DNA of 14,946 bases, taken from the NCBI GenBank assembly GCA_045648025.1, contig JAZRNH010000062.1, forward strand, positions 1 to 14,946. Reading direction: 5' to 3'. This DNA comes from RGIG1681 sp045648025 (lineage in GTDB: Bacteria > Bacillota > Clostridia > Christensenellales > UBA1242). Below the pieces are notes generated by a model. It was not told the origin of the DNA. It worked only from the letters and a program-made list of their open reading frames with translations, and ran no database searches. Position numbers and translations under genes: made by a program. Below are positions 1-8,100 of this stretch, one piece after another (within the stretch, counting starts at the first letter, position 1; each line of letters starts with the position of its first letter).

Positions 1-1257
1 ACCCATATAAGGTCTTAAAGCTTCAGGAACAGTCACTGTGCCGTCTTCATTATAGTTGTTTTCAAGAAGAGCTATAAGTGCTCTTGTTGAAGCTAAAACG
101 GTGTTGTTAAGAGTGTGTGGATAATATGTTCCATTTTCACCTTTTGCTCTAATTCCAAGTCTTCTTGATTGAGCTTCTCCAAGAGTTGAGCAAGAACCAA
201 CTTCAAAATATTTTTGTTGTCTTGGGCTCCAAGCTTCAATATCACAAGATTTAACTTTAAGATCAGCAAGGTCACCAGAACAACATTCAAGTTGTCTTAC
301 AGGAATATTCAAGTTTCTGAAAATTTCAACGGTGTATGACCACATTTTGTTATACCAGTCCATAGATTCTTCTGGTTTACAAATAACAATCATTTCTTGC
401 TTTTCAAATTGATGAACTCTATAAATTCCCCTTTCTTCAATGCCGTGAGCACCAACTTCTTTTCTAAAACATGGTGAATAAGAAGTCATTGTAACAGGAA
501 GTTCTTGTTCTTTCAAAATTTGGTCTTTAAATTTGCCAATCATAGAGTGTTCGCTGGTTCCGATAAGATAAAGGTCTTCGCCTTCAATTTTATACATCAT
601 TGCATCCATTTCAGCAAAGCTCATAACACCGGTAACAACATCACTTCTAATCATAAATGGTGGAATTGCATAAATAAAGCCTTTGTCAATCATATAATCT
701 CTTGCATAAGAAATCATTGCAGTAACAAGTCTTGCAGCATCACCCATCAAATAATAGAAACCGTTTCCACTGGTTCTTCCAGCACTTTCTTTGTCTAAAC
801 CATTAAATGATTCCAAAATATCAGCATTATAAGGAATTTCATATTTTGGAACAACAGGTTCGCCATATTTTTTAACTTCAACATTTTCAGAATCATCTTT
901 TCCAATAGGAACAGATTCATCAATAATGTTTGGAATAACCATCATTCTCTTTTTGATTTCAACATCAAGTTCTGCTTGACGAACTTCAATTTCAGCAAGT
1001 CTTTGAGCACCAGCCTTAACTTTTGCCTTAATTTCTTCAGCAGCCTCTTTATTGCCTTCCTTCATAAGCTTTCCAACTTCAGCCGAAAGTTTGTTTCTGG
1101 AAGCTCTAAGATCGTCCATTTCTTGTTTAAGCGATCTGTTTTCCTTGTCAAGACTTTCAACTTCATCAACAAGAGGAAGTTTTTGTTCTTGAAATTTCTT
1201 TTTAATGTTTTCTTTGACTAATTCTGGATTAGTTCTGATAAGATTAATATCTATCAT
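1..1257 (-). CDS. serS: Seryl-tRNA synthetase, C-terminal end cut by window edge
   Basis: Class IIa aminoacyl-tRNA synthetase that charges tRNA-Ser with serine in the cytoplasm. My translation gives 419 codons with no stop before base 1; it ends in PYMG, so only a few residues should be missing. It opens MIDINLIRTNPELV, followed at about residues 25-105 by a charged helical stretch that matches the tRNA-binding coiled-coil arm. Motif 2 is FRKEVGAHGIEERGIYRVHQ followed by FEKQE, and motif 3 is NNTVLASTRALIALLENN, both close to the family patterns. The start at 1257 is set by AGGAGG at 1267-1272. The gene has its own promoter just behind the terminator of the upstream gene. The leader is too short for a T-box, so I see no sign of tRNA-responsive control. 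Confidence 0.97.
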   Translation of the reverse strand, partial: MIDINLIRTNPELVKENIKKKFQEQKLPLVDEVESLDKENRSLKQEMDDLRASRNKLSAEVGKLMKEGNKEAAEEIKAKVKAGAQRLAEIEVRQAELDVEIKKRMMVIPNIIDESVPIGKDDSENVEVKKYGEPVVPKYEIPYNADILESFNGLDKESAGRTSGNGFYYLMGDAARLVTAMISYARDYMIDKGFIYAIPPFMIRSDVVTGVMSFAEMDAMMYKIEGEDLYLIGTSEHSMIGKFKDQILKEQELPVTMTSYSPCFRKEVGAHGIEERGIYRVHQFEKQEMIVICKPEESMDWYNKMWSYTVEIFRNLNIPVRQLECCSGDLADLKVKSCDIEAWSPRQQKYFEVGSCSTLGEAQSRRLGIRAKGENGTYYPHTLNNTVLASTRALIALLENNYNEDGTVTVPEALRPYMG

Positions 1258-1288
1258 AAAATTTTTCCTCCTCTTATAATATGAAATA

Positions 1289-1317
1289 ATAATACCACTA
1301 AAATTTTCAAATTTCAA
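1289..1317 (-). promoter_or_regulatory. Promoter of serS
   Basis: On the minus strand, TTGAAA (1317-1312) is followed after 17 bases by TATTAT (1294-1289). A TG one base upstream of the -10 gives an extended -10 (TGgTATTAT). Transcription would start near 1282, giving a leader of about 25 bases with AGGAGG in it. The -35 box directly follows the U-tract of the upstream terminator. Confidence 0.7.
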
Positions 1318-1318
1318 T

Positions 1319-1345
1319 AAAAAAAGATAGTTTGCCTATCTTTTT
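1319..1345 (-). terminator. Rho-independent terminator of the GlmU-like gene
   Basis: An AAAAAGATAG / CTATCTTTTT stem with a TTTGC loop, starting ten bases after the stop codon of the minus-strand acetyltransferase gene. The minus-strand transcript ends in a run of seven U. The stem is nearly symmetric, but no plus-strand gene needs it. Confidence 0.8.
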
Positions 1346-1355
1346 ATTTATTATA

Positions 1356-1991
1356 TCAATCTTTTTTAACAATATACTTTGAAGATTTTCCTTTTTTTAC
1401 TTCTTGCCTTACCCTTCCAATAACAAAGTCATTAGCTTCAACAGATTTATCCACAGTAGTTCCTGCACAAATATAAGCAGAATTTCCAATGTTAAGCGGT
1501 GCAATCAAATTTACATTGCTGCCAACAAACACATTATCACCAACAATTGTTTTTTGCTTAATTTTTCCATTATAATTCACAAATATCACACCACAACCAA
1601 TGTTGCAATTTTTGCCAATAGTTGCATCTCCTACATACGACAAATGACAAACCTTTGAATTATTCCCAACTTCAGAATTCTTAATTTCACAAAAATTCCC
1701 AATTTTAACATTATCACCAATTTTTGATCCAGTTCTAAGATGAGCAAATGGACCAATCAAACAACAGTTTCCAATTTCAGACTTTTCAATTTGTGAAGAA
1801 TAAATCTTTGTTCCCTTTCGAATAATAGAATTTTCAATATACGAATTTGGATAAATTGTCACATTATCTTCAATAAGGGATTCACCCTCAATTCTTGTAT
1901 TTTCATAAATAATTACATTCTCACCAATAACTGCTCTTTCATCAATAAATATTGACCTTTTGTCTTTTAAAATAATATTTTTCTTTAAAAT
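1356..1991 (-). CDS. glmU: Stand-alone GlmU-type glucosamine-1-phosphate N-acetyltransferase domain, probable ATT start
   Basis: A 211-residue left-handed beta-helix protein of [LIV]-G-x4 hexapeptide repeats, matching only the C-terminal half of bifunctional GlmU (about 450 residues). That half acetylates glucosamine-1-phosphate with acetyl-CoA on the route to UDP-GlcNAc and peptidoglycan. Conserved pieces are PFAHLRTG (substrate-binding Arg about residue 86), KIGNFCEIK, SKVCHLSYVGD (catalytic His about 116), NIGCG, VNYNGK and APLNIGNSAYICAGTTV. The N-terminal uridylyltransferase domain is absent. A GTG at 1862 has no ribosome site and would drop 43 residues that align with GlmU (IFIDERAVIG, IIYENTRIEG). 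The open frame continues to AGGAGG at 2003-1998, and the only codon at proper spacing (6 bases) is ATT at 1991; no ATG, GTG or TTG lies in frame between. It stops with TGA. Family is certain; start and exact role are less so. Confidence 0.85.
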   Translation of the reverse strand: MLKKNIILKDKRSIFIDERAVIGENVIIYENTRIEGESLIEDNVTIYPNSYIENSIIRKGTKIYSSQIEKSEIGNCCLIGPFAHLRTGSKIGDNVKIGNFCEIKNSEVGNNSKVCHLSYVGDATIGKNCNIGCGVIFVNYNGKIKQKTIVGDNVFVGSNVNLIAPLNIGNSAYICAGTTVDKSVEANDFVIGRVRQEVKKGKSSKYIVKKD

Positions 1992-2012
1992 ACCCCACCT
2001 CCTAATTAATTT

Positions 2013-2041
2013 ATAATATGAAAAAACATAAAATTTGTCGC
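2013..2041 (-). promoter_or_regulatory. Candidate promoter of the GlmU-like gene
   Basis: On the minus strand, GCGACA (2041-2036) is followed after 17 bases by TATTAT (2018-2013); TTGCGA at 2043-2038 is an alternative -35 with 19-base spacing. The predicted start near 2006 leaves only a few bases before AGGAGG (2003-1998), which fits initiation at ATT 1991 and not at an internal codon. The -35 match is weak. Confidence 0.4.
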
Positions 2042-2121
2042 AAAAGTCATAAAAGTATTACTATTTATCCCCATAAACCACGAAATTTTCAACATTTTTT
2101 AAAAAAACACTAAAATTTGTT

Positions 2122-2149
2122 TTGAATTAAAAATCTTTTATGATATAGT
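2122..2149 (+). promoter_or_regulatory. Promoter of hup
   Basis: TTGAAT (2122-2127) and TATAGT (2144-2149) with a 16-base spacer and an extended -10 (TGaTATAGT). A second TATAAT lies at 2153-2158 without a matching -35. The leader is about 45 bases and carries AGGAGG at 2185-2190, nine bases before the ATG. This fits the high expression usual for HU. Confidence 0.65.
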
Positions 2150-2199
2150 GATTATAATAAGTAAAGCTTAGAAAAAGCAAAATTAGGAGGAAATTACTT

Positions 2200-2475
2200 A
2201 TGAATAAAAATGAATTTTTAAGAGCAATTGCTGACAAAACAGAATCAACAATTAAAGATGCAACAGCATTCTATGATGCATTTGTTAGCACAGTTCAAGA
2301 AACAATGAAAGCAGGTGACAAAATCACTCTTGTTGGTTTTGGTACATTTGTTGCTAGACACAAAAATGCAAGTGTTCGTCCAAACCCACAAAAACCAGGC
2401 GAAACAATCAAAGTTGCAGCTTGTGAAGTTCCAGCTTTAAAATTCGGTAAGAGTTTCAAAGATTCAATCAACTAA
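2200..2475 (+). CDS. hup: HU family DNA-binding protein
   Basis: A 91-residue HU/IHF-family nucleoid protein of normal length. These work as dimers, wrapping and bending DNA with little sequence preference. The N-terminal helical part (MNKNEFLRAIADKTESTIKD) is followed by the hallmark GFGTF at about residues 47-51, then the DNA-clasping arm with the RPNP turn that intercalates and kinks DNA, and the C-terminal PALKFGKSFKDSIN. AGGAGG sits nine bases before the ATG. It is transcribed alone, divergent from the GlmU-like gene, with its own extended -10 promoter and a strong terminator. HU proteins also assist recombination and replication initiation, but nothing here ties it to neighbouring addAB beyond proximity. 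Confidence 0.97.
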   Translation: MNKNEFLRAIADKTESTIKDATAFYDAFVSTVQETMKAGDKITLVGFGTFVARHKNASVRPNPQKPGETIKVAACEVPALKFGKSFKDSIN

Positions 2476-2482
2476 TAAAAGC

Positions 2483-2513
2483 AAAAACTCAATGATAATC
2501 ATTGAGTTTTTAT
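2483..2513 (+). terminator. Terminator of hup
   Basis: A perfect 13-base stem, AAAAACTCAATGA (2483-2495) with TCATTGAGTTTTT (2499-2511) around a TAA loop, running into a T-rich tail, seven bases after the hup stop. The flanking A and T runs let it also work on the opposite strand. Confidence 0.85.
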
Positions 2514-2556
2514 TTTGCAAAAAAATTCTATTCCCTATCACTATAAATTTTTGCCA

Positions 2557-2588
2557 CAAAAAAAGACCTGCAACAACAGGTCTTTTTA
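2557..2588 (-). terminator. Terminator of the DUF1858 gene and probable end of the addBA operon
   Basis: AAAAAGACCTG (2560-2570) pairs with CAGGTCTTTTT (2577-2587) around a six-base loop. The minus-strand transcript ends in seven U. It begins three bases after the DUF1858 stop codon. With the hup terminator it forms a back-to-back pair between convergent genes. Confidence 0.85.
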
Positions 2589-2590
2589 TA

Positions 2591-2803
2591 TTATTTATTT
2601 AAAAATTCATTTACTTTTTCAACAAGCAAATCTGCATCAACACCATGAACAGCAGCAGCTTCTTCAAGTGTTTCCATTTGACTCATTGGGCATCCAAAAC
2701 AGTGAAGACCAAATCCCATTAAAACTTCTTTAACATTAGGATTAATATTTAAAACTTCACCAATTTGAGTTGTTTTAACAACTTCAACTTTCTTTTTCTT
2801 CAT
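2591..2803 (-). CDS. DUF1858 (ScdA N-terminal-like) CxxC protein
   Basis: A 70-residue protein with the DUF1858 pattern, also known as the redox-disulfide domain associated with hybrid-cluster proteins and found at the N-terminus of ScdA/Ric di-iron repair proteins. The centre reads VLMGFGLHCFGCPMSQMETL with Cys35 and Cys38 as the CxxC pair, followed by EEAAAVHGVDADLLVEKVNE, all typical. Such small stand-alone copies are common in anaerobes; a redox or metal-linked role is likely, but the partner is unknown. I chose ATG 2803, which has AAGG eight bases upstream; a GTG at 2812 would overlap that ribosome site. Only one base separates it from the stop of the upstream 752-residue gene, so the two are probably translationally coupled. 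It closes the probable addBA operon. Confidence 0.88.
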   Translation of the reverse strand: MKKKKVEVVKTTQIGEVLNINPNVKEVLMGFGLHCFGCPMSQMETLEEAAAVHGVDADLLVEKVNEFLNK

Positions 2804-2804
2804 A

Positions 2805-5063
2805 TTAAACACCTTCTTTATATTTATTCATTGCATCCATAAGCATCTTAAGTTCTTTTTCAATTCTCTTTGCTTGACTTGCAGAAAGACCCGATTCACT
2901 CTTTTTCATAAGTTTTTCAGCTCTTGATAACACTTCATCAAATTCTTTATCATTTTTAATTGTAACAGTTTCATCAAAAACTTGTTTTTTTGGTCTTCCT
3001 CTTTTTGATCCTTGTTCTTCTGCCATAACTGCTTTACTCTCTTTTTTCTTTAAATTTCTTGGTCTTGGTTCATCTTCTTTAGATCTTTTTATTGTCTTTT
3101 TGGCAGGTTTAACTTCATCAACCTCTTCTTCATAATCTTCTTCATAATCTTCTTCAATAGGTTCTTCATAACCTGCATTATAAGGTTGATTCTGATAACC
3201 ACCATAGTTTTGAGGTTGTTGATAACCTTGTGAAGCATAACCTTGTGGTTGATTAAATTGAGGTTGATTGTAGCCATATCCTTGACCATATGCACCTTGT
3301 GGAGCATAACCTTGTGGTTGAGTGTATTGAGGTTGACCATAGCCATAACCTTGATATTCATCAAAACCACCAGCTGAACTTCTAAATGAATTCAATATAT
3401 TATCTGTATTTTGTTCTGCACTAAGTTGAGTAATTCCATTTGATGGAACAAATTCATCCTCAAAACCATCATGAACATCAGCATAGTTTTGATTTTGAAC
3501 ATCGTAGCTAGATTTTTCTCTTCTTGCAATTGGTTCATTTCTTTCAATAATAACACCACCACTAGCAAGTTTTGATTTTGGCCTAAAACTTCCAACAACA
3601 GTTGCAATATTTTCTCTTTGTTCTTCTGAAATTTCTTCTGGCTCAACAACTGGTTCTGGTTCAACAATTGGTTCTGGCTCAGGAAGTTCAATTGGTTCAA
3701 CAGAAGGAATTTCAAGTTTAACTTCTTCCTCTTCTGGTTCAACAACTGGTTCTGGCTCAAAATTTAACATATCAGCAAGTTCATCTTCAGCAGGAGCATC
3801 AACTTCTTCAACTGGCTCTGGCTCAGCAGTTTCAGTTGTTGTTTCTTCTTTATTTTCAGAAACATCAAATGCAGACAAATCAATTTCAGCAGAGTCTGTT
3901 TTAATTTCATCTAAACTATCAATTTTAACTTCGTCTGTCTTTTCTTCAGTTTTTTCATTTTGAACAGCAGTATCTTCTGTTTTTTCTTCTACCGCAGGGG
4001 TTTCTTCTGTTTTTTCTTCTACTGCAGGTGCTTCTTCTGTTTTTTCTGGCTCAGATTCTTTTTGTGTTTTCTTAATGCTAGACATATCTTGCATCATTCC
4101 ACCAAGAATAGCACTTCCATTATCTAAATTTGTAATAGAAGTTGAAACAGCTGGAGCTTCATCATCTTTAATAACATAGTCACTATCAACATTGATATAA
4201 GGAAGAGATGTTGACTTGTTAGGCATTTCGTTCATAAGTTTATCAACATCGATATTTTTCTTCTTAAAAATATCATATTTATCAACAATATTATCTTCTT
4301 GTTCTTCTTGAACTTCTTCAACTTGTTCATTTTCTGCTTCAATATGTTCTTCAACTTCTTCTTGTGGAGCAGCTGCAAGTTCTTCCCCTTCGGTTGTTGC
4401 AACAACATCTTCGCCTTGAACAAATGGTTGAGCATACATAACAGCTGATGCCTTTCCAAAAACAGAATCTAACAATTCTAAAAGTTCATAAAGTGACTCA
4501 ATGTCTGTTTTATAAATTTGTTGTTTGATTGATGTATATAAAAAGTAGAAAACTTTGCAAACAACAAAGAACATTAATGGAAGCACCATTGCTTCTGCAA
4601 TCAAATAACAAGAGATTGCATTTGCTTTTCCAAGATAAGCAAAGTTGAATAAAAACAAAATAAATGTTGCAACATTAATGTATGCTCTCATAAAAGTTTT
4701 GCCTTGATTCAAAATGCCACCGTTAACTTCAACATCAAGTGCATCTCTTCTGTTAATAAAATCAGAAGGCTTTCCGTTTGCAGATGATTTAAACTTTTTC
4801 CAACCATGTGAAAAACCGCTTGAAATTAGACTTGCTTTATAATCAACAGAATTTGCATCATTTGCATTTAAATTGTTCTTTTTAACATAATTATACAATT
4901 TAACACAATTTCTGTTAAATTTCCTTTGAAAGCTAAGTGCAAGTGAGAAACAAGCCCAAATAACATAAAAGCCAATTGCAATTGCTGCACCATAAATTAA
5001 TCTTTCTGTGGTAATAAGTCCAACTATAACTTTAAAAGCAGTTAACAAATAATCATAAATCAT
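2805..5063 (-). CDS. Membrane-anchored, largely disordered repeat protein of unknown function
   Basis: A 752-residue protein I do not recognise. Order: a transmembrane segment (about 22-45); a polar loop of about 80 residues; a hydrophobic pair (about 126-145 and 150-175); a short helix (YELLELLDSVFG); then roughly 300 residues rich in Glu, Pro, Val and Thr with EKTEE/APAVEEK and EPEPVVEPEE repeats. A Gln/Gly/Tyr region follows (GYGYGQPQYTQPQGYAPQG and a second copy), then EEDYEEDYEEEVDE, a basic stretch with the AT-hook-like RGRPKK (about 687-692), and a charged helical C-terminus of about 55 residues. The long tail is probably cytoplasmic. The three-helix layout recalls ExbB/MotA but none of their motifs are visible. 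ATG 5063 is preferred (GGAGG nine bases upstream); TTG 5069 is only three bases from it. The gene starts 79 bases after addA. A membrane scaffold that may touch DNA is inference only. Confidence 0.85.
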   Translation of the reverse strand: MIYDYLLTAFKVIVGLITTERLIYGAAIAIGFYVIWACFSLALSFQRKFNRNCVKLYNYVKKNNLNANDANSVDYKASLISSGFSHGWKKFKSSANGKPSDFINRRDALDVEVNGGILNQGKTFMRAYINVATFILFLFNFAYLGKANAISCYLIAEAMVLPLMFFVVCKVFYFLYTSIKQQIYKTDIESLYELLELLDSVFGKASAVMYAQPFVQGEDVVATTEGEELAAAPQEEVEEHIEAENEQVEEVQEEQEDNIVDKYDIFKKKNIDVDKLMNEMPNKSTSLPYINVDSDYVIKDDEAPAVSTSITNLDNGSAILGGMMQDMSSIKKTQKESEPEKTEEAPAVEEKTEETPAVEEKTEDTAVQNEKTEEKTDEVKIDSLDEIKTDSAEIDLSAFDVSENKEETTTETAEPEPVEEVDAPAEDELADMLNFEPEPVVEPEEEEVKLEIPSVEPIELPEPEPIVEPEPVVEPEEISEEQRENIATVVGSFRPKSKLASGGVIIERNEPIARREKSSYDVQNQNYADVHDGFEDEFVPSNGITQLSAEQNTDNILNSFRSSAGGFDEYQGYGYGQPQYTQPQGYAPQGAYGQGYGYNQPQFNQPQGYASQGYQQPQNYGGYQNQPYNAGYEEPIEEDYEEDYEEEVDEVKPAKKTIKRSKEDEPRPRNLKKKESKAVMAEEQGSKRGRPKKQVFDETVTIKNDKEFDEVLSRAEKLMKKSESGLSASQAKRIEKELKMLMDAMNKYKEGV
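3234..3353. repeat. Two-copy 69-base-offset repeat encoding a Gln/Gly/Tyr unit
   Basis: Two 51-base copies (3234-3284 and 3303-3353) at a 69-base offset differ at only a few positions. They lie inside the 752-residue gene and encode GYGYxQPQ..QPQGYA.QG units 23 residues apart. In-frame spacing means unequal crossing-over would change protein length without breaking the frame. Confidence 0.75.
3971..4050. repeat. 30-base tandem repeat, about 2.7 copies
   Basis: Units at 3971-4000, 4001-4030 and a partial one at 4031-4050 share tcttctgttttttc and differ at a few bases. They encode a 10-residue PAVEEKTEET-like unit within the acidic part of the 752-residue protein. Decayed relatives of the unit continue to about 3930. 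Confidence 0.75.
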
Positions 5064-5142
5064 TGTCAAAAACCTCCGATTTCTTTACCACTTTAATATA
5101 ACATAATATACAAAAAAATACTAATAAATTATGCAGGAAATT

Positions 5143-8100
5143 TTAAATTTCTATTATTTTTTGCAAATCAATAAAACATAAAAATTTTGATTTTACTTTT
5201 TTGCCAAAAGCTCTTTCACAAACATCAGCATAAGCCGAAAGTTGCAATTCATAAGCTGTTAACTTTTCATCAGAGATTTTTCCCGTTTTATAATCAAGCA
5301 AAATCATATCATCGCCCTCAATTATAAGAAGGTCAATAACACCCTGCATAATAAATTCATCATCGGTTTTTATTGATTTATCATACAATTTAACAGGCAT
5401 TTTTGCATAAAATTCTCTTTCTTTCAAAACAATTGCGGTTGGGCTTATATTTTTAAACACATCAAAATTTAAAATTGTTTTAGCCTTATCAAAATCAATA
5501 ACAGCCTGTTCTTCTTCTGTTAATTTTTCTTTTGCCACCGCAATTTCTTTTTCTGTGTCTTTAAGTTTAAAATCAATATTTTCAAAGAATTTATGATAAA
5601 TTGTTCCCCTTTCTGCAGGAGTTATATCGTCTTCTGAAAATTTGTAATTTTCATATTCTTCATCTAAATTAATTGCAGCATTATTTTGATTTTTGTGAAT
5701 AATTTTCGAAATCGAATTTTTAAGCGGAACTGAAATTGAATCATTAAATTCATAAACAAATGGTTCAGGAGATGCAACGGTTTTTGATTCAAACAAAATC
5801 TGTTTTTTATCTTGCTCTGGCATTTGCAACAATTCAGAAATATCAAATGTTTCAAAATTAATAAGTTCTGAGTGTTCCCCATCAAGTTCTTTTGAAATAA
5901 TTGGCTCAAACCAATTAATAAATGATTTTGGGTGATGTGGAAATTCTTTACTTAATTGTTTCCTTTGTTTAGAGCAAACAATAAATAATTTTTGTTTTGC
6001 TCTTGTCACTGCAACATACAAAAGTCTTTGTTGTTCTTCAACAAGTTTTCTTGTTTCAAAAATTCTAATCGCCTCAATTGGAATAGATGATTTTTTTGTT
6101 CTTGTTTCACTATCAAAATAATCAAGCCCTGCACCATAGTTTTTGTTATAAATAACCATATCAGTAGTGTTTCTAAGATTAAACTGTTTACTTGTGTTAA
6201 CCACAAAAACAGCCTTAAATTCGATACCTTTTGATTTATGAATAGTCATAACATTGACGGCATTACCGGCAAATTCATTTTCAAATTCCATTGCAAAATT
6301 AGGATAATTCACAATAAAATCATAAGCGGTTTTATTTGGAAGCCTTGAAATAAACTTATCAATTTCACTATTAATTTTTTCACCATCAACAGAAAACAAA
6401 TTAATTTTATCAAGTTCAAAATCACTAACAATCATTTTTGCAACAACTTGAAGAAGTTCTTTGCCAACAATCTTTTTATATTTTTCAACTTTTGCAAAAA
6501 ATCTTTCAATTTTATTTTTCAATAATTCATTTGAAAGTGATTTATATAATTCAATCGTTTCAAAAAATCTGGCTTTCATATCAAGTTTTCTAATTTCAAC
6601 AAGCTCTTCATCAGAAAAACCAAACAACTTGCTTTTAAGCACTTTAAATAGCAAAATATCATCTTGATTTGAACAAACATAAACAATAAAATTAATAATT
6701 TCTTCAGTATAATTTTTTGCCATTAAATCATACTTTTCATCACTGGCAATAGGAATACCATATTTTCTCAAAATATCCAAAAACTTAATAGTTTCTGCAT
6801 TTCTAGATTGCACAAGAATCGCAACATCTGAATATTCCAAATAATTTTCTTTTGTCTTGTCGCAAAGTTCAGCAATTTTTGCAGCAACAAAATTTGCTTC
6901 TGCAACAACTTTTTGAGTATCTTCAAATTCTTCTTGTTTGTGATTTTTAACTGAATAAACACCTTTTGCAAGTTCTTTTTCTTGCTTGGTTTTTGTGGTG
7001 TCAATATAACACAAATTAACTGCTAATTCATTGTCACAATTTTTCTCACCAGGAACAAACATTGAATCTTTTTGATAGTCAACACCACCAAAATTTTCTG
7101 TCATAACTCCTGCAAAAAGCATATCAACAAATTTTAAAATCTTTTTATCACTTCTAAAATTACAATTAAGTTTAATAAGTTCTGCATAGTCTTGTGCGGC
7201 AGAAAACTCTTTGGTTTTATTAACAAAAATTTCTGGATCACAGTGTCTAAAACGATAAATACTTTGCTTTATGTCACCCACCATAAACCTGTTTGTCTTG
7301 TTTGAAACCATATTAATAACTTTTTCTTGAACTTCGTTAATATCTTGATATTCATCAACAAACACATATTTATATTTATCTTGAACAGATTTCCTAATGG
7401 CAGGATTTTCCAAAATCTTAACTGCAAATTTTTCAAGATCGTTAAAATCAAGACCATTGACATCTCTTTTAAGTTTTGAATAAATTTCATTGAATTCTTT
7501 TGTAAGTTTAAACACTTCTTCAAGATTTCGCTTTGCAGCAATGATTCCTTTTTTCAAAAACTCTTCATCGTCAGAAATTAAATTAACTTTATAGTTTTTG
7601 ATATGCGACTTAAATGTATCTTTAATAAACTCTGCTTCATCTTTTAAATACAAATACTCTTCTGGCGGAGTTTTTGTTGACGGAAACTTCATTTCCTTTA
7701 AATTTTTCATATTAACAGCAAGTGAATTTGACCTTTTCACAGCTCTTAAAATTGATGAAAAATCAGTAAAGTTGTTATAATATGGAACATATCCAAGACT
7801 AGCAGATTTTTCAGCAAAATCATCACACATTTTTGCATCATCTAAGATTGCAGAACAAACATAATCATTGATTTTATTTGCACATATGTTGGTTTTTAAA
7901 TCTGAGTTATAACACTCTTCAAGTTTTTCAACAAACCACTTTTCTCCGTCGTTTATTGAATTTAAAAAGTCATTTAACTTAAAAATTGCCTCTTTAAGTT
8001 TGTCATTTTTTCTTTTAACTTGAAAGATATCAAAAAGTTTAAAATATTCAACATCACCTTGTTTTTCTTTTTCTTCAAAAAGCTTAGAAATTGCCTTTTC

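Noticed and set aside
505..1221. Open frames on the plus strand opposite serS
   Set aside because: They are antisense shadows of a clearly conserved synthetase and have no promoter or ribosome site.
1258..1355. T-box riboswitch upstream of serS
   Set aside because: The gap of about 100 bases is filled by the upstream gene's terminator and the serS promoter; no specifier stem or TGGN antiterminator bulge fits.
2065..2073. DnaA-box-like TTATCCCCA between the GlmU-like gene and hup
   Set aside because: It is a single near-match with no cluster of boxes and no dnaA/dnaN nearby, so an origin is not supported.
3089..4459. Several open frames rich in Met, Leu, Asn and Lys overlapping the 752-residue gene on the same strand
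   Set aside because: They are shifted-frame readings of its repetitive coding region, with low-complexity products and no ribosome sites of their own.
4510..5063. MotA/ExbB/ZorA-like ion-channel module in the 752-residue protein
   Set aside because: The one-plus-two transmembrane layout is similar, but the conserved Pro, Thr and Gly motifs of those channels are not visible and no ExbD/MotB partner gene is adjacent.
5137..5151. Palindrome GAAATTTTAAATTTC at the end of addA as a terminator or operator
   Set aside because: It is short and almost entirely A/T, overlaps the stop codon and lacks a U-tract, so it is most likely compositional.
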